A stretch of DNA of 64,000 nt from contig NZ_OPYI01000008.1 of the NCBI RefSeq assembly GCF_900343085.1, forward strand, positions 48,273 through 112,272, given 5' to 3'. How positions within the stretch are numbered: the first letter of the stretch is position 1; the number at the start of each line of letters is the position of its first letter. Shown piece by piece: positions 9,755-17,756 of the stretch. Below the pieces are notes generated by a model that saw nothing but the letters and a program-made list of their open reading frames with translations, was not told the origin of the DNA and ran no database searches. Made by a program: the position numbers and the translations under genes. Source of the stretch: Aedoeadaptatus coli. Lineage in GTDB: Bacteria > Bacillota > Clostridia > Tissierellales > Peptoniphilaceae.

Positions 9755-9795
9755 AGATGTCTAAAAAGCTTTAACTACAAGCTTTTTAGACATCT
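9755..9795 (+). terminator. Terminator of the aph(3')-IIIa operon
   Basis: A perfect 17-bp inverted repeat (AGATGTCTAAAAAGCTT and its complement) with a 7-base loop, 11 bases after the aph stop. It ends the four- to five-gene resistance transcript. Confidence 0.8.
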
Positions 9796-10018
9796 AATCT
9801 TTTCTGAAGTACATCCGCAACTGTCCATACTCTGATGTTTTATATCTTTTCTAAAAGTTCGCTAGATAGAGTTCTATATTAGAGATGTAAAGAGTTTTGG
9901 TGAAGAGGTTTGTGAGTATGGCTTTTATAACCAGGGTGCAATGAGAAGCACTAACAGCAGCTAGCTTAAGAACGCATAGGATATACTTTTTATGGAAGTC
10001 ACAGAGGAGGAATAAAAT

Positions 10019-10971
10019 TTGAACAGGATTAACAGAGTAACCTCTATTCTTATTCAGCTGCAATCAAAAAAAATAATTCCTGCCAAAGAAATTGCACAGC
10101 GATTTAATATAAGCTTAAGGACAGTTTACAGAGATATCCGGACACTTGAAGAAGCCGGAATACCAATTGGATCTGAGGCCGGAAAAGGATATTTTCTTGT
10201 AGAGGGCTTCCTACTTCCGCCGGTAATGTTTACAGCGGCGGAAGTGGGTGCATTGATTACAGCAGGGAAATTTTTAAATTGCCATGGAGATGAATCATTT
10301 ATAAAGGATTTTGATTCAGCTATGTATAAAATCAAATCTATTTTGAAGCATGGTGAAAAAAACTATGCACAGGAGTTGGAGAACAGTATTAACGTGTACA
10401 GCACATCTGGACAGAAAAATACATTGGCGGATAACGTTATTGCAGCAATTCAGACTGCAATCTGCAATAAAAGGGTAATATCAATTCAATATCCTGCATC
10501 AGGAGGGCAAGAACCGGAAAGCAGAATGATAGAGCCTATATCACTGGGGTTTTATGAACAGAACTGGTACTTAATCGGTTTTGCAGGCTAAGAAATGAAT
10601 ATAGGAATTTTCGTGTGGATCGGATTAAAAGCATTTGCATAGAAGAAGAGCTCTGTCAAAGCCATGATGGCTCTTTGGAACAAATATTAAAACAAATGCT
10701 TTCATATAAAAAACTATATAATGTAATTCTTAGAGCTGAAAAAGGGGAGACATACAATTCTATCAAGAACAGGTATTCTCTCGGCTTCCTTGAAGAAACC
10801 GATTTGGGAAGTAAAATGGAAATCGAATTCCAGACAGATTCCTTTGAGATATTGAGCAAGCAGCTGATTGAATATGGATCAGGCATTGAAATAGTCCAAC
10901 CTGATGAATTAAAATGCATAACCCGTAAACACCTGGCACAAATTACGAATCACTGCCTAAACTTGATTTAG
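10019..10971 (+). pseudogene. WYL-domain transcriptional regulator, frameshifted
   Basis: The first frame (TTG 10019 after GGAGGA) gives an N-terminal HTH_11 domain (SLRTVYRDIRTLEEAG, about residues 32-47) and the start of a WYL domain, and stops at 10591. The second frame resumes with CRLRNEYRNFRVDRIKS and runs to 10971. The two join if one T is added in the run at about 10577-10580, so a single-base deletion has broken a YafY-type regulator of about 315 residues. Such regulators sense small ligands or nucleic acid through WYL and often control the next gene, here the RibD-like reductase. Confidence 0.75.
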
Positions 10972-11021
10972 AGAAAGCGATTGGTCTGTTATGTATTTTT
11001 TGTAAGGTTTCATATCCCCTG

Positions 11022-11039
11022 CTGACATACAGCTGTCAG
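11022..11039. promoter_or_regulatory. Inverted repeat upstream of the RibD-like gene
   Basis: CTGACA and TGTCAG are separated by six bases, just upstream of an AT-rich TATTATGATA region that could hold the -10 element. It is a plausible operator for the adjacent WYL regulator, which is now broken. Inference only. Confidence 0.35.
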
Positions 11040-11081
11040 TGTATTATGATATTCTACTATCAAAAAGGAGGATTGAAAAAT

Positions 11082-11741
11082 ATGAAACCAAAGATAATTA
11101 TGCACACACAAATTAGCCTTGATGGCCGCATTAAAGGCTTTGATAATCCGGAAGTTTACTACCAGGTTGCCGGGGGAATTCATTCGGATGCGGTGCTGTT
11201 TGGGTCCAATACTGTTTTTACTGCATTTGAAAAATATCCTGCTGAAACAGAGGCTGATTTTGAGAAAATCATAACAAGCCCGGAGGACCCCAGACCAATA
11301 GGAGTCATACCTGACAGCAGAGGTATCTTGAGAAGTCTTCATTGCTTAAGAAATCTTGGATATCTGAAGGAAATTGTCATTCTGGTATCAACTGCCACTC
11401 CGAAGGAATATTTGAATTATTTGGAGGAAAGGCATTACCCATATATTGTGTCAGGAAATGATCATGTGGACTATGAAAAAGCCTTTCAGATCCTGCATGA
11501 GCAATATGGGTGTAAATACATGCGGACAGACAGTGGCGGTGGATTAACCAACAAATTATTAGAAAACGGACTTATTGATGAAATCAGTCTTGTGATATCA
11601 CCATGTTTTGTAGGTAATAAAGAAAAACAACTATTTGATAACCTTCTGTTATCTGAAAAAGTTAATTTGGAATTGCAGGGAACAGAGAATGCAGAACATG
11701 GCTGTCTGTCATTGCGCTATGCTGTGAAAAATAAGGATTAG
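11082..11741 (+). CDS. RibD C-terminal-domain (dihydrofolate reductase-like) protein
   Basis: 219 residues. MKPKIIMHTQISLDGRI is the typical start of the RibD_C/DHFR-like family, which includes riboflavin-pathway reductases and many uncharacterised NADPH-dependent enzymes. ADSGG-type binding is seen at MRTDSGGGLTNKLL and the conserved end at ELQGTENAEHGCLSLRY. The start at 11082 is chosen from AAGGAGG at 11065-11071, so upstream in-frame codons are not used. It lacks the deaminase domain of RibD and so is not a complete riboflavin enzyme. It sits behind the broken WYL regulator. Confidence 0.75.
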   Translation: MKPKIIMHTQISLDGRIKGFDNPEVYYQVAGGIHSDAVLFGSNTVFTAFEKYPAETEADFEKIITSPEDPRPIGVIPDSRGILRSLHCLRNLGYLKEIVILVSTATPKEYLNYLEERHYPYIVSGNDHVDYEKAFQILHEQYGCKYMRTDSGGGLTNKLLENGLIDEISLVISPCFVGNKEKQLFDNLLLSEKVNLELQGTENAEHGCLSLRYAVKNKD

Positions 11742-11880
11742 TGCAGCATACTTTAAAAAGTGTCTGTTGGGACAGTGTCCTAAAGGAAGCATAAGCTCAT
11801 GGCTAGCGGCGGTGTTAAAGTAACGGCACTCGGCCCCAATATATAGTTGATATGCCCCTAAGCCTTTGAGGGCAAGGCGG

Positions 11881-11985
11881 TCAACCGCGCCTTTTCCGGT
11901 CCGCATACAGTCGTTCAATGAGGGTATCAAGCTCGGCAATGCGGCGGTGCTTCTCGGTGGTTCGTTTCTTCGCCGCCGTTTTCGG
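11881..11985 (-). pseudogene. Relic of a serine recombinase C-terminus in a GC-rich patch
   Basis: On the minus strand a 34-codon fragment reads AAKKRTTEKHRRIAELDTLIERLYAD and stops at 11881. The I-A-E-L-D-T-L-I-x-R-L-Y-x-D pattern is the coiled-coil region of Tn4451/TnpX-type serine recombinases. No start or catalytic domain remains. About 11760-11990 is clearly GC-richer than its surroundings, so it derives from a different source. The rest of 11742-12540 has no gene that I can support. Confidence 0.45.
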
Positions 11986-12091
11986 CTAATTCTAATTGAT
12001 CCGAACTGTAAGGATAAGCAATTATCCGGGGCTAGTTAAGTATCTTAGAGAGGAAGATAAAGATAAGTAAACCAATTTTAAAGTTGTACCG

Positions 12092-12134
12092 AATAAAGCC
12101 TTCAAGAGGACAACATGCTTTTGAAGGCTTTATT
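12092..12134 (+). terminator. Long hairpin between the RibD-like gene and erm(A)
   Basis: A perfect 14-bp inverted repeat, AATAAAGCCTTCAA with its complement at 12121-12134. It probably terminates transcription in one or both directions. It lies across a small ORF starting at 12084, which argues against that ORF being a gene. Confidence 0.55.
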
Positions 12135-12542
12135 GCTTACAATTACTTGGATTGTAACGCAAAAGCAGGCACCAAATCAATGAAAAATAGCCTATCCAGG
12201 CGACTGTTTCAGAAATATGGGCTTCCGCCAAGGGGATACCAGTGGGGTGCGACATCTTTTTTGCCCACTCAAGGCACGTTGAAGCAGCAATTCTGATGAC
12301 GTATTGTGGTTTGGACAAGGAATAATAGGAGTCAACCACAACATGTAGTGGTTTGAGTACGAAAATTGGGTCAAAAACAGGCTAAAAAATACCGTTTTTT
12401 GACCCTTTTAAATAGGGCATTTGACAGATGACATTTGATGTTTCGGGATTAAAAATCCATAGGGTGAGGTAGATTAGCACAGAACTTTATTGAATAGAGA
12501 AATTAAAAGTGATATAAGCAGTTGCATAAGGAGGAGTTAAAT

Positions 12543-12590
12543 ATGTGTACATGTATTGCAGTAGTAGATATTACTTTATCTCATTTATAA
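12543..12590 (+). CDS. erm(A) leader peptide 1
   Basis: A 15-codon peptide MCTCIAVVDITLSHL with a ribosome site GGAGG at 12530-12534. It matches the first leader peptide of the erm(A) family. In that family, macrolide-stalled ribosomes on the leader peptides change the mRNA fold and open the erm ribosome site. Confidence 0.85.
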   Translation: MCTCIAVVDITLSHL

Positions 12591-12616
12591 TGAAAAAAAT
12601 TAAAGGAGGTAAAGGT

Positions 12617-12676
12617 ATGGGTATGTTTTCTATATTTGTTATTGAGAGATTTCATTATCAACCAAACCAAAAATAA
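12617..12676 (+). CDS. erm(A) leader peptide 2
   Basis: A 19-codon peptide starting MGMFSIFVI, preceded by AAAGGAGG at 12603-12609. The I-F-V-I stalling motif is the one known from ErmC/ErmA leader peptides, where a ribosome carrying erythromycin arrests after the ninth codon. Confidence 0.88.
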   Translation: MGMFSIFVIERFHYQPNQK

Positions 12677-12678
12677 TT

Positions 12679-12715
12679 GGTTATAATGAGCTCTTAAGAT
12701 TAGTTCATTATAACC
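12679..12715 (+). promoter_or_regulatory. erm(A) translational attenuator stem
   Basis: A perfect 11-bp inverted repeat (GGTTATAATGA at 12679-12689 and TCATTATAACC at 12705-12715) lies just after leader peptide 2 and directly before the erm ribosome site AAGGAG at 12719-12724. In this class of attenuator, stalling on the leader frees the ribosome site and turns on methylase synthesis. The expected phenotype is inducible macrolide resistance, since both leaders and the stem are intact. Confidence 0.8.
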
Positions 12716-12733
12716 GGCAAGGAGAAGTTTATA

Positions 12734-13465
12734 ATGAAACAGAAAAACCCGAAAAATACGCAAAATTTCATTACATCTAAAAAGCATGTAAAGGAAATAT
12801 TAAAATATACGAATATCAATAAACAAGATAAAATAATAGAAATTGGGTCAGGAAAAGGACATTTTACCAAGGAACTTGTGGAAATGAGTCAACGGGTGAA
12901 TGCTATAGAGATTGATGAAGGTTTATGTCATGCCACGAAAAAAGCAGTTGAACCTTTTCAGAATATAAAAGTTATTCATGAGGATATTTTGAAGTTTAGC
13001 TTTCCTAAAAATACAGACTATAAAATATTTGGTAATATTCCCTACAATATTAGTACTGATATTGTAAAAAAGATTGCTTTTGATAGTCAAGCGAAATATA
13101 GCTACCTTATTGTAGAGAGGGGATTTGCTAAAAGGTTGCAAAATACCCAACGAGCTTTAGGTTTGCTGTTAATGGTGGAAATGGATATAAAAATTCTTAA
13201 AAAAGTGCCACGAGCATATTTTCACCCTAAGCCTAATGTAGATTCTGTATTGATTGTACTTGAAAGGCATAAACCATTTATTTTAAAGAAGGACTACAAA
13301 AAGTATAGATTTTTCGTTTATAAATGGGTAAACAGGGAATATCATGTTCTTTTTACTAAAAATCAATTAAGACAGGTGCTGAAGCATGCGAATGTTACTG
13401 ATCTTGATAAATTATCCAATGAACAATTTTTGTCTGTTTTCAATAGTTACAAATTATTTCAATAA
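12734..13465 (+). CDS. erm(A): 23S rRNA adenine N6-methyltransferase Erm(A), TR subclass
   Basis: 243 residues, recognised as the erm(TR) type of Erm(A) found in Streptococcus pyogenes and anaerobic cocci. It dimethylates A2058 of 23S rRNA and gives macrolide-lincosamide-streptogramin B resistance. SAM motif I is [10 protein letters not shown] (about residues 36-45) and the target-base motif is GNIPYNIS (about 100-107). Two leader peptides and an attenuator stem precede it, and a perfect terminator follows. The gene is AT-rich like its neighbours. Confidence 0.95.
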   Translation: MKQKNPKNTQNFITSKKHVKEILKYTNINKQDKIIEIGSGKGHFTKELVEMSQRVNAIEIDEGLCHATKKAVEPFQNIKVIHEDILKFSFPKNTDYKIFGNIPYNISTDIVKKIAFDSQAKYSYLIVERGFAKRLQNTQRALGLLLMVEMDIKILKKVPRAYFHPKPNVDSVLIVLERHKPFILKKDYKKYRFFVYKWVNREYHVLFTKNQLRQVLKHANVTDLDKLSNEQFLSVFNSYKLFQ

Positions 13466-13476
13466 ATTAAAAATAA

Positions 13477-13509
13477 TTAAGCGTTCTCTAACTTTAAGAG
13501 AACGCTTAA
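13477..13509 (+). terminator. erm(A) terminator
   Basis: A perfect 13-bp stem (TTAAGCGTTCTCT with its complement) and a 7-base loop, 11 bases after the erm(A) stop codon. Confidence 0.85.
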
Positions 13510-13681
13510 TCTTATTACATTGAAAAATGCATTCTATTATTTTCAATTATTATGATATAACATAACTATCATTTTACTTATTTGCATATTTGCACGAAAA
13601 TATAGTTATCGACGACTATTCTGATAATAGCAACTAATATAGTCAATGATAACTCAAAATTTATTGATATAGTAGGTATAT

Positions 13682-14206
13682 GTGCAACTAATTAGGGAAG
13701 ATTTTAGCTTGCCATTTCTGAAACAGCTAAAACAAGTATTGCGTAAAGAATGCGCCAGTCTTCCCATGGACTTAAAATGCTTGCTTGGGGCACACATAAA
13801 ACCCCTTGAACAATCTATTGACAGAGTTGAAGGACTGTCGGAGATTCTAAGACGAAGTAATCCTAAAATGGCCCTATGCCATACAGATATTCATAATTGG
13901 AACTTGATGCAACGGGATGAGCAGTTAGTTCTAATTGACTGGGAAGGCTTGAAATTGGCTCCAGTAAAAGCTGATCTCATGTTTTTTGTTGATAAGCCAT
14001 ATTATGATGTATTTATGAACATATACCTGAAATTACACAAAGATTTTTTAATCAATACGGATGCTTTGTTATTCTATCATATTAGACGTAAACTAGAAGA
14101 TATATGGGAGTTTATTGAACAACTTTTATATGACAATCAAGAGGATAAGGAAAGAAATGAAACTATAAAAGTTCTTGATGGTGAACTGAATAACTTAGTG
14201 TTTTGA
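13682..14206 (+). pseudogene. Truncated APH/choline-kinase-type phosphotransferase
   Basis: 174 residues keeping the catalytic loop CHTDIHNWNLM (H-x-D-x4-N type) and the metal-binding LIDWEGLKLAP, but lacking the N-terminal ATP-binding lobe. Family members are about 300-340 residues, and an in-frame stop lies just upstream of the apparent GTG start, so the 5' half is missing. The closest known type by motif is the spectinomycin phosphotransferase (APH(9)-like) annotated beside erm(TR) in streptococcal integrative elements. It is unlikely to be active. Confidence 0.6.
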
Positions 14207-14251
14207 AAAAAGAATAACGTATTATTAAGCTAAATAATATTGGAGAAGAAA

Positions 14252-14641
14252 ATGAATAAACAAGAATTATATCAAATTGCTTTCAGTATAATTAATCATA
14301 AAAAGTTACGGAACTTTGGAACTTCAGGGCATGTTGCGTGCGCGTTGGAGACAAATAGCGGTAACATCTTTACAGGAATATGCATTGACTTGCCCTGTTC
14401 TATTGGCTTATGCGCTGAACAGTCAGCTATTGCTGAAATGGTAAAGAACAATGAAACTGCAATCAAAAGGATTATCGCTGTATTTGAAGATGGGAGTATA
14501 CTTCCACCATGTGGAAGGTGCAGAGAGTTTATTGCACAGATAGATAATCAAAATATAGAGACCCAAATTGTATTACCTGAAATGGAAGAAGTGTTGCTGA
14601 AAGATTTATTACCAGAAAGGTGGGATGGCAAATGGAACTGA
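14252..14641 (+). CDS. Cytidine-deaminase-like zinc hydrolase
   Basis: 129 residues from ATG 14252, chosen because GGAG at 14242-14245 fits. Upstream in-frame TTG is not used. Zinc motifs are C-A-E (LCAEQSAIAEM) and PCGRC (LPPCGRCREFI), as in the cytidine deaminase/blasticidin-S deaminase family. The chain length suits both. It overlaps the following hydrolase by 10 bases. The pair travels with erm(TR) in known elements. Whether it detoxifies a nucleoside antibiotic or simply salvages cytidine cannot be told from sequence. Confidence 0.75.
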   Translation: MNKQELYQIAFSIINHKKLRNFGTSGHVACALETNSGNIFTGICIDLPCSIGLCAEQSAIAEMVKNNETAIKRIIAVFEDGSILPPCGRCREFIAQIDNQNIETQIVLPEMEEVLLKDLLPERWDGKWN

Positions 14642-15324
14642 AAAAGATAACTAGCAGGGTCTTTTATTATCCACATCAACCAGAAACTGATAGGCCTATG
14701 TTGGCATACTTAAATGGAGATAAAATTGCACTTGCCATTGATGCAGGAAATTCAGCAGACCATGTTGATGAATTTTATAAATCCCTAGAAATCGAGGACC
14801 TAAAGAAGCCAGATTTTACTGTCATCACTCATTGGCACTGGGACCATACCTTTGGAATGCATAAAATTCACGGATTGTCCATTGCACACCATAAAACCAA
14901 CGAGTTTTTGAAACAGGAAAGAGCCAAACTATCTGACAGTGCATATATAAAATTTTTGATAAATGATGATGAGTGCCTAGCTAGAGAATATGTAGATAAT
15001 AAAAGAATTATTGCCGTTCTATCGGATATCCAATTTGAAAAAGAGCTTACCCTTAATCTCGGTGGAATAACCGCAATGATTTTTCATACGGTTTCACCCC
15101 ATTCGGAAGATACGGTGCTTATCTATATTCCTGAGGAAAAAATATTGTTCTTGGGAGATTCAACAAGCGAGGATTTCTACGATGATGGGTATATGGATAA
15201 AGAAAAATTAATGTCATTAACAAATTTGATAGAAAGTTTCGACTGTAAGTATTGTATTTTAAGTCATGCAGAGCCTCTAACTAAATCAGATTTATTAGAT
15301 TACTTAAAATCCATTCTAAAATAA
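14632..15324 (+). CDS. Metallo-beta-lactamase-fold hydrolase
   Basis: 230 residues with the zinc motif THWHWDHTFG (H-x-H-x-D-H) at about residues 63-72, a second histidine in FHTVSPHSEDT, an Asp in FLGDSTSED and a final His in LSHAEPL. This is a general MBL-fold hydrolase, and nothing marks it as a true beta-lactamase. There is no signal peptide. The start ATG at 14632 lies inside the deaminase gene, so the two are probably co-translated. It ends 19 bases before an rlmD junction. Confidence 0.8.
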   Translation: MELKKITSRVFYYPHQPETDRPMLAYLNGDKIALAIDAGNSADHVDEFYKSLEIEDLKKPDFTVITHWHWDHTFGMHKIHGLSIAHHKTNEFLKQERAKLSDSAYIKFLINDDECLAREYVDNKRIIAVLSDIQFEKELTLNLGGITAMIFHTVSPHSEDTVLIYIPEEKILFLGDSTSEDFYDDGYMDKEKLMSLTNLIESFDCKYCILSHAEPLTKSDLLDYLKSILK

Positions 15325-15342
15325 TAATCCATGAGGTGTATT

Positions 15343-15754
15343 GATATGTTCCCGTCTACCGATAGCCCCAAAAACGCAGTGGATATGTTCCCGAGAACGG
15401 ACACACTCAAATGACATTCATACTGACCACTCAAGCCATGTGGAAGTAATCACGCTGCTTTCCAAACTAGATTCTAAGAAATATATTAGTGTAGAACTTC
15501 CGATGGATGATATGGACTTAACAAGCGTAGAAAGTAAGGCAACATATAAACAAATTCAAAACTATGTTTTGGAAAAGTTTGGGTTTAAAGTATCTACTCT
15601 GTACATTGCACAAGTTAAGAAAAAGCATGGTTTAGAAGTTAGGGAACATTATAATATTTCAAAAAATGAGAAACAGAAAATACCACAGTGTACAATTGAA
15701 AAGGAAGAAGCAATTTTAGATGCGTTGAAGCATTTTAAGATGGTGTATTATTGA
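15343..15754 (+). pseudogene. rlmD: rlmD 3' fragment with duplicated junction (integration scar)
   Basis: GATATGTTCCC occurs at 15343-15353 and again at 15382-15392, each encoding DMFP, the motif before the C-terminal end of RlmD. ACTGACC follows at 15422, and the frame reads on as SSHVEVITLLSKLDSKKYISVELPMDD and further to a stop at 15754, an RlmD-type end with a long extension. No 5' part of rlmD is present, so the fragment cannot make the enzyme. The doubled DMFP motif suggests two integration events at one site. The rest of 15325-15774 is explained by this feature. Confidence 0.7.
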
Positions 15755-15774
15755 AACAATAGGGGGCATAGACA

Positions 15775-17709
15775 GTGGCTAATATTGAAAGTATTAAACA
15801 AAAAATACTACAACTGGATGCAGGTTCATTTCAAAATCTTTGTGATTCTTATTTGTATAAAACAGGCTATCCGAGTATAGTATCTCTTGGTGGAGAGGCA
15901 GGTACACGTAAGACCACTTTAGGTACACCTGATACTTATTTTATTGCATCAAATGGAAAGTATGTTTTTGTTGAATACACAACTCAAAGGACGAACTTAT
16001 TTGCAAAAATTAGTGATGATCTTGAAAAATGTCTTGATACAGCAAAGACAGGTGTTCCGCATGACAAAATCTCTGAAATTATTTATTGTCATACTTCATC
16101 AAACTTTACACCATTGCAAGATAGTGAAGTAAAAAAACTGTGTGAAGATGTTGGAGTTAAGCTTGTAATTATTGGAATTGATAAGCTTGCAGAAGATATA
16201 TATCTTTTCCATCATAATCTTTCACGTGATTTTTTGGGAATATCAATAAGTACAGATCAAATTCAATCATATGATGAATTTATTAATAGCTACAATGCAA
16301 ATAGAATGGCTGCTCCAATTGACACTAAATTTCTATTCAGAGAAAAAGAATTTCAAGATATCATCAATGCTTATCTTAAAGTGGATGTTGTTATACTTAG
16401 TGGTTCATCAGGTACGGGAAAAACACGTTTAGCTTTGCATTATGTAAAAAATCATGCAGATGCTAAGAATGAAAAGACTTACTGTATTCATAGTAATGCA
16501 TTACCAATATACGAGGATTTAAAACTTTTTTTAGATAGACCAGGGGATTATTTTCTTTTTATTGATGATGCCAATCAATTGTCAGGACTGCAGCATATTA
16601 TTCGATACGTTAGTATGAAATCAGAGGGATATAATGTAAAAATACTTATTACAGTAAGGGATTATGCACTTCAAAAAGTGATAAACGATGTTAAAGCAAT
16701 CACTTCTTATGAAATTGTGAATGTAAATGTATTTTCAGAGAATGAGATTAAGGAATTACTTGAAACTTCATTGGGCATTTTGAATTCAGATTATCAAGAA
16801 CGAATTATAAGAATTTCAGAAGGGAACGCCCGTATTGCTATACTTGCTGGGAAAGTAGCATGCAGTTCAAATCGTTTGGATTCTATTGACGATGTGTCAC
16901 AATTATATGAAGATTATTATGGTTCTAATTTAGAAAATAATCAATTTTTTACAGACAAAAATCTGTGTATAACTTCTGGTATAATTGCTTTTCTTGAAGC
17001 AATTCATTTAGATTATATTGATGCACTTTTACCAATTCTACAGGAAAAAGGGTTAAATCGAGATAGTTTCATTGAAAATATCCGTATGCTTCACGAGCTG
17101 GAGATTGTCAATATTTGCAATGATAAAGCTGTTCGTTTTTCTGATCAATGTTTGTCTAATTATTTGTTAAAATATATTTTCTTTGACAAAAAATTACTTA
17201 GTTTGTCGAAAATGATTAAAGCTTGCTTTTTAAGTTACAGAGAGAGAACTATATCTTCTGTTAATACGTTGCTTAATATTTTTAAAAATAAGGCACTTTT
17301 AAATTTTGCTGAGAAAGAAATAAAGTTATTATGGGATGAATTATCAACAGAAAAATCGCCAATCTTCTTTGAATTTGTAAAAGTCTTTTTTCGCATTAAT
17401 CCTACGGAAACACTTTTGCTTTTGCAAAATGAAATTGAATCTGAAGAAAGAGTGATTTGTGAATGGATTGATATAGATACTGAAAAAAGAAAAAATTATC
17501 AATATGTGGAAAATGATATCATTAAAACTCTTGGTGGATTTGCAGATATGAATGATTTGCCAACCGCTTGTGATTTGTTTTTTCAATATTATCTAAAGCG
17601 ACCAGATTTATTTATGGAATTTTACCATGCAGTTAATATATATTTTGGTATTCAGAGGGATTCTTTTCGTAATAGTTTTTATACTCAAATAATTTTTTTG
17701 AAAAAATAA
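15775..17709 (+). CDS. Nuclease-STAND NTPase, N-terminal part (candidate phage defence)
   Basis: 644 residues from GTG 15775 (AGGGGG at 15761-15766). The N-terminal 160 residues look like a PD-(D/E)xK nuclease: TPDTYF (Asp about 53) and VFVEYTTQ (Glu about 67, with Thr where Lys is usual). A P-loop NTPase follows: Walker A SGSSGTGKTRLAL at about 208-220, Walker B YFLFIDDANQL at about 258-268, then a winged-helix-like and helical region. This order (nuclease, STAND ATPase, helical repeats) is that of Avs-type phage sensors. The frame ends at a T7 run (17693-17699), and the -1 frame continues as the next entry, so this is one gene of about 1,240 codons, mutated or frameshifted. The defence role is inferred from architecture. 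Confidence 0.65.
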   Translation: MANIESIKQKILQLDAGSFQNLCDSYLYKTGYPSIVSLGGEAGTRKTTLGTPDTYFIASNGKYVFVEYTTQRTNLFAKISDDLEKCLDTAKTGVPHDKISEIIYCHTSSNFTPLQDSEVKKLCEDVGVKLVIIGIDKLAEDIYLFHHNLSRDFLGISISTDQIQSYDEFINSYNANRMAAPIDTKFLFREKEFQDIINAYLKVDVVILSGSSGTGKTRLALHYVKNHADAKNEKTYCIHSNALPIYEDLKLFLDRPGDYFLFIDDANQLSGLQHIIRYVSMKSEGYNVKILITVRDYALQKVINDVKAITSYEIVNVNVFSENEIKELLETSLGILNSDYQERIIRISEGNARIAILAGKVACSSNRLDSIDDVSQLYEDYYGSNLENNQFFTDKNLCITSGIIAFLEAIHLDYIDALLPILQEKGLNRDSFIENIRMLHELEIVNICNDKAVRFSDQCLSNYLLKYIFFDKKLLSLSKMIKACFLSYRERTISSVNTLLNIFKNKALLNFAEKEIKLLWDELSTEKSPIFFEFVKVFFRINPTETLLLLQNEIESEERVICEWIDIDTEKRKNYQYVENDIIKTLGGFADMNDLPTACDLFFQYYLKRPDLFMEFYHAVNIYFGIQRDSFRNSFYTQIIFLKK

Positions 17710-17756
17710 TAGAATATTCAAATGATTGGAAACAAGAATTTATTGTAATAATTTTT

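Noticed and set aside
12084..12296. Plus-strand ORF of 70 codons and opposite ORFs at 12130-12374
   Set aside because: The start lies in a perfect terminator-like hairpin, there is no ribosome site and no recognisable family.
12734..13465. erm(B), the more common partner of the ant(6)-sat4-aph(3') cluster
   Set aside because: The protein starts [19 protein letters not shown] and has two leader peptides of erm(A)/erm(C) style, so it is the erm(TR) type and not erm(B).
14632..15324. True beta-lactamase
   Set aside because: Only general MBL-fold motifs are visible and there is no signal peptide, so a beta-lactam role is not supported.
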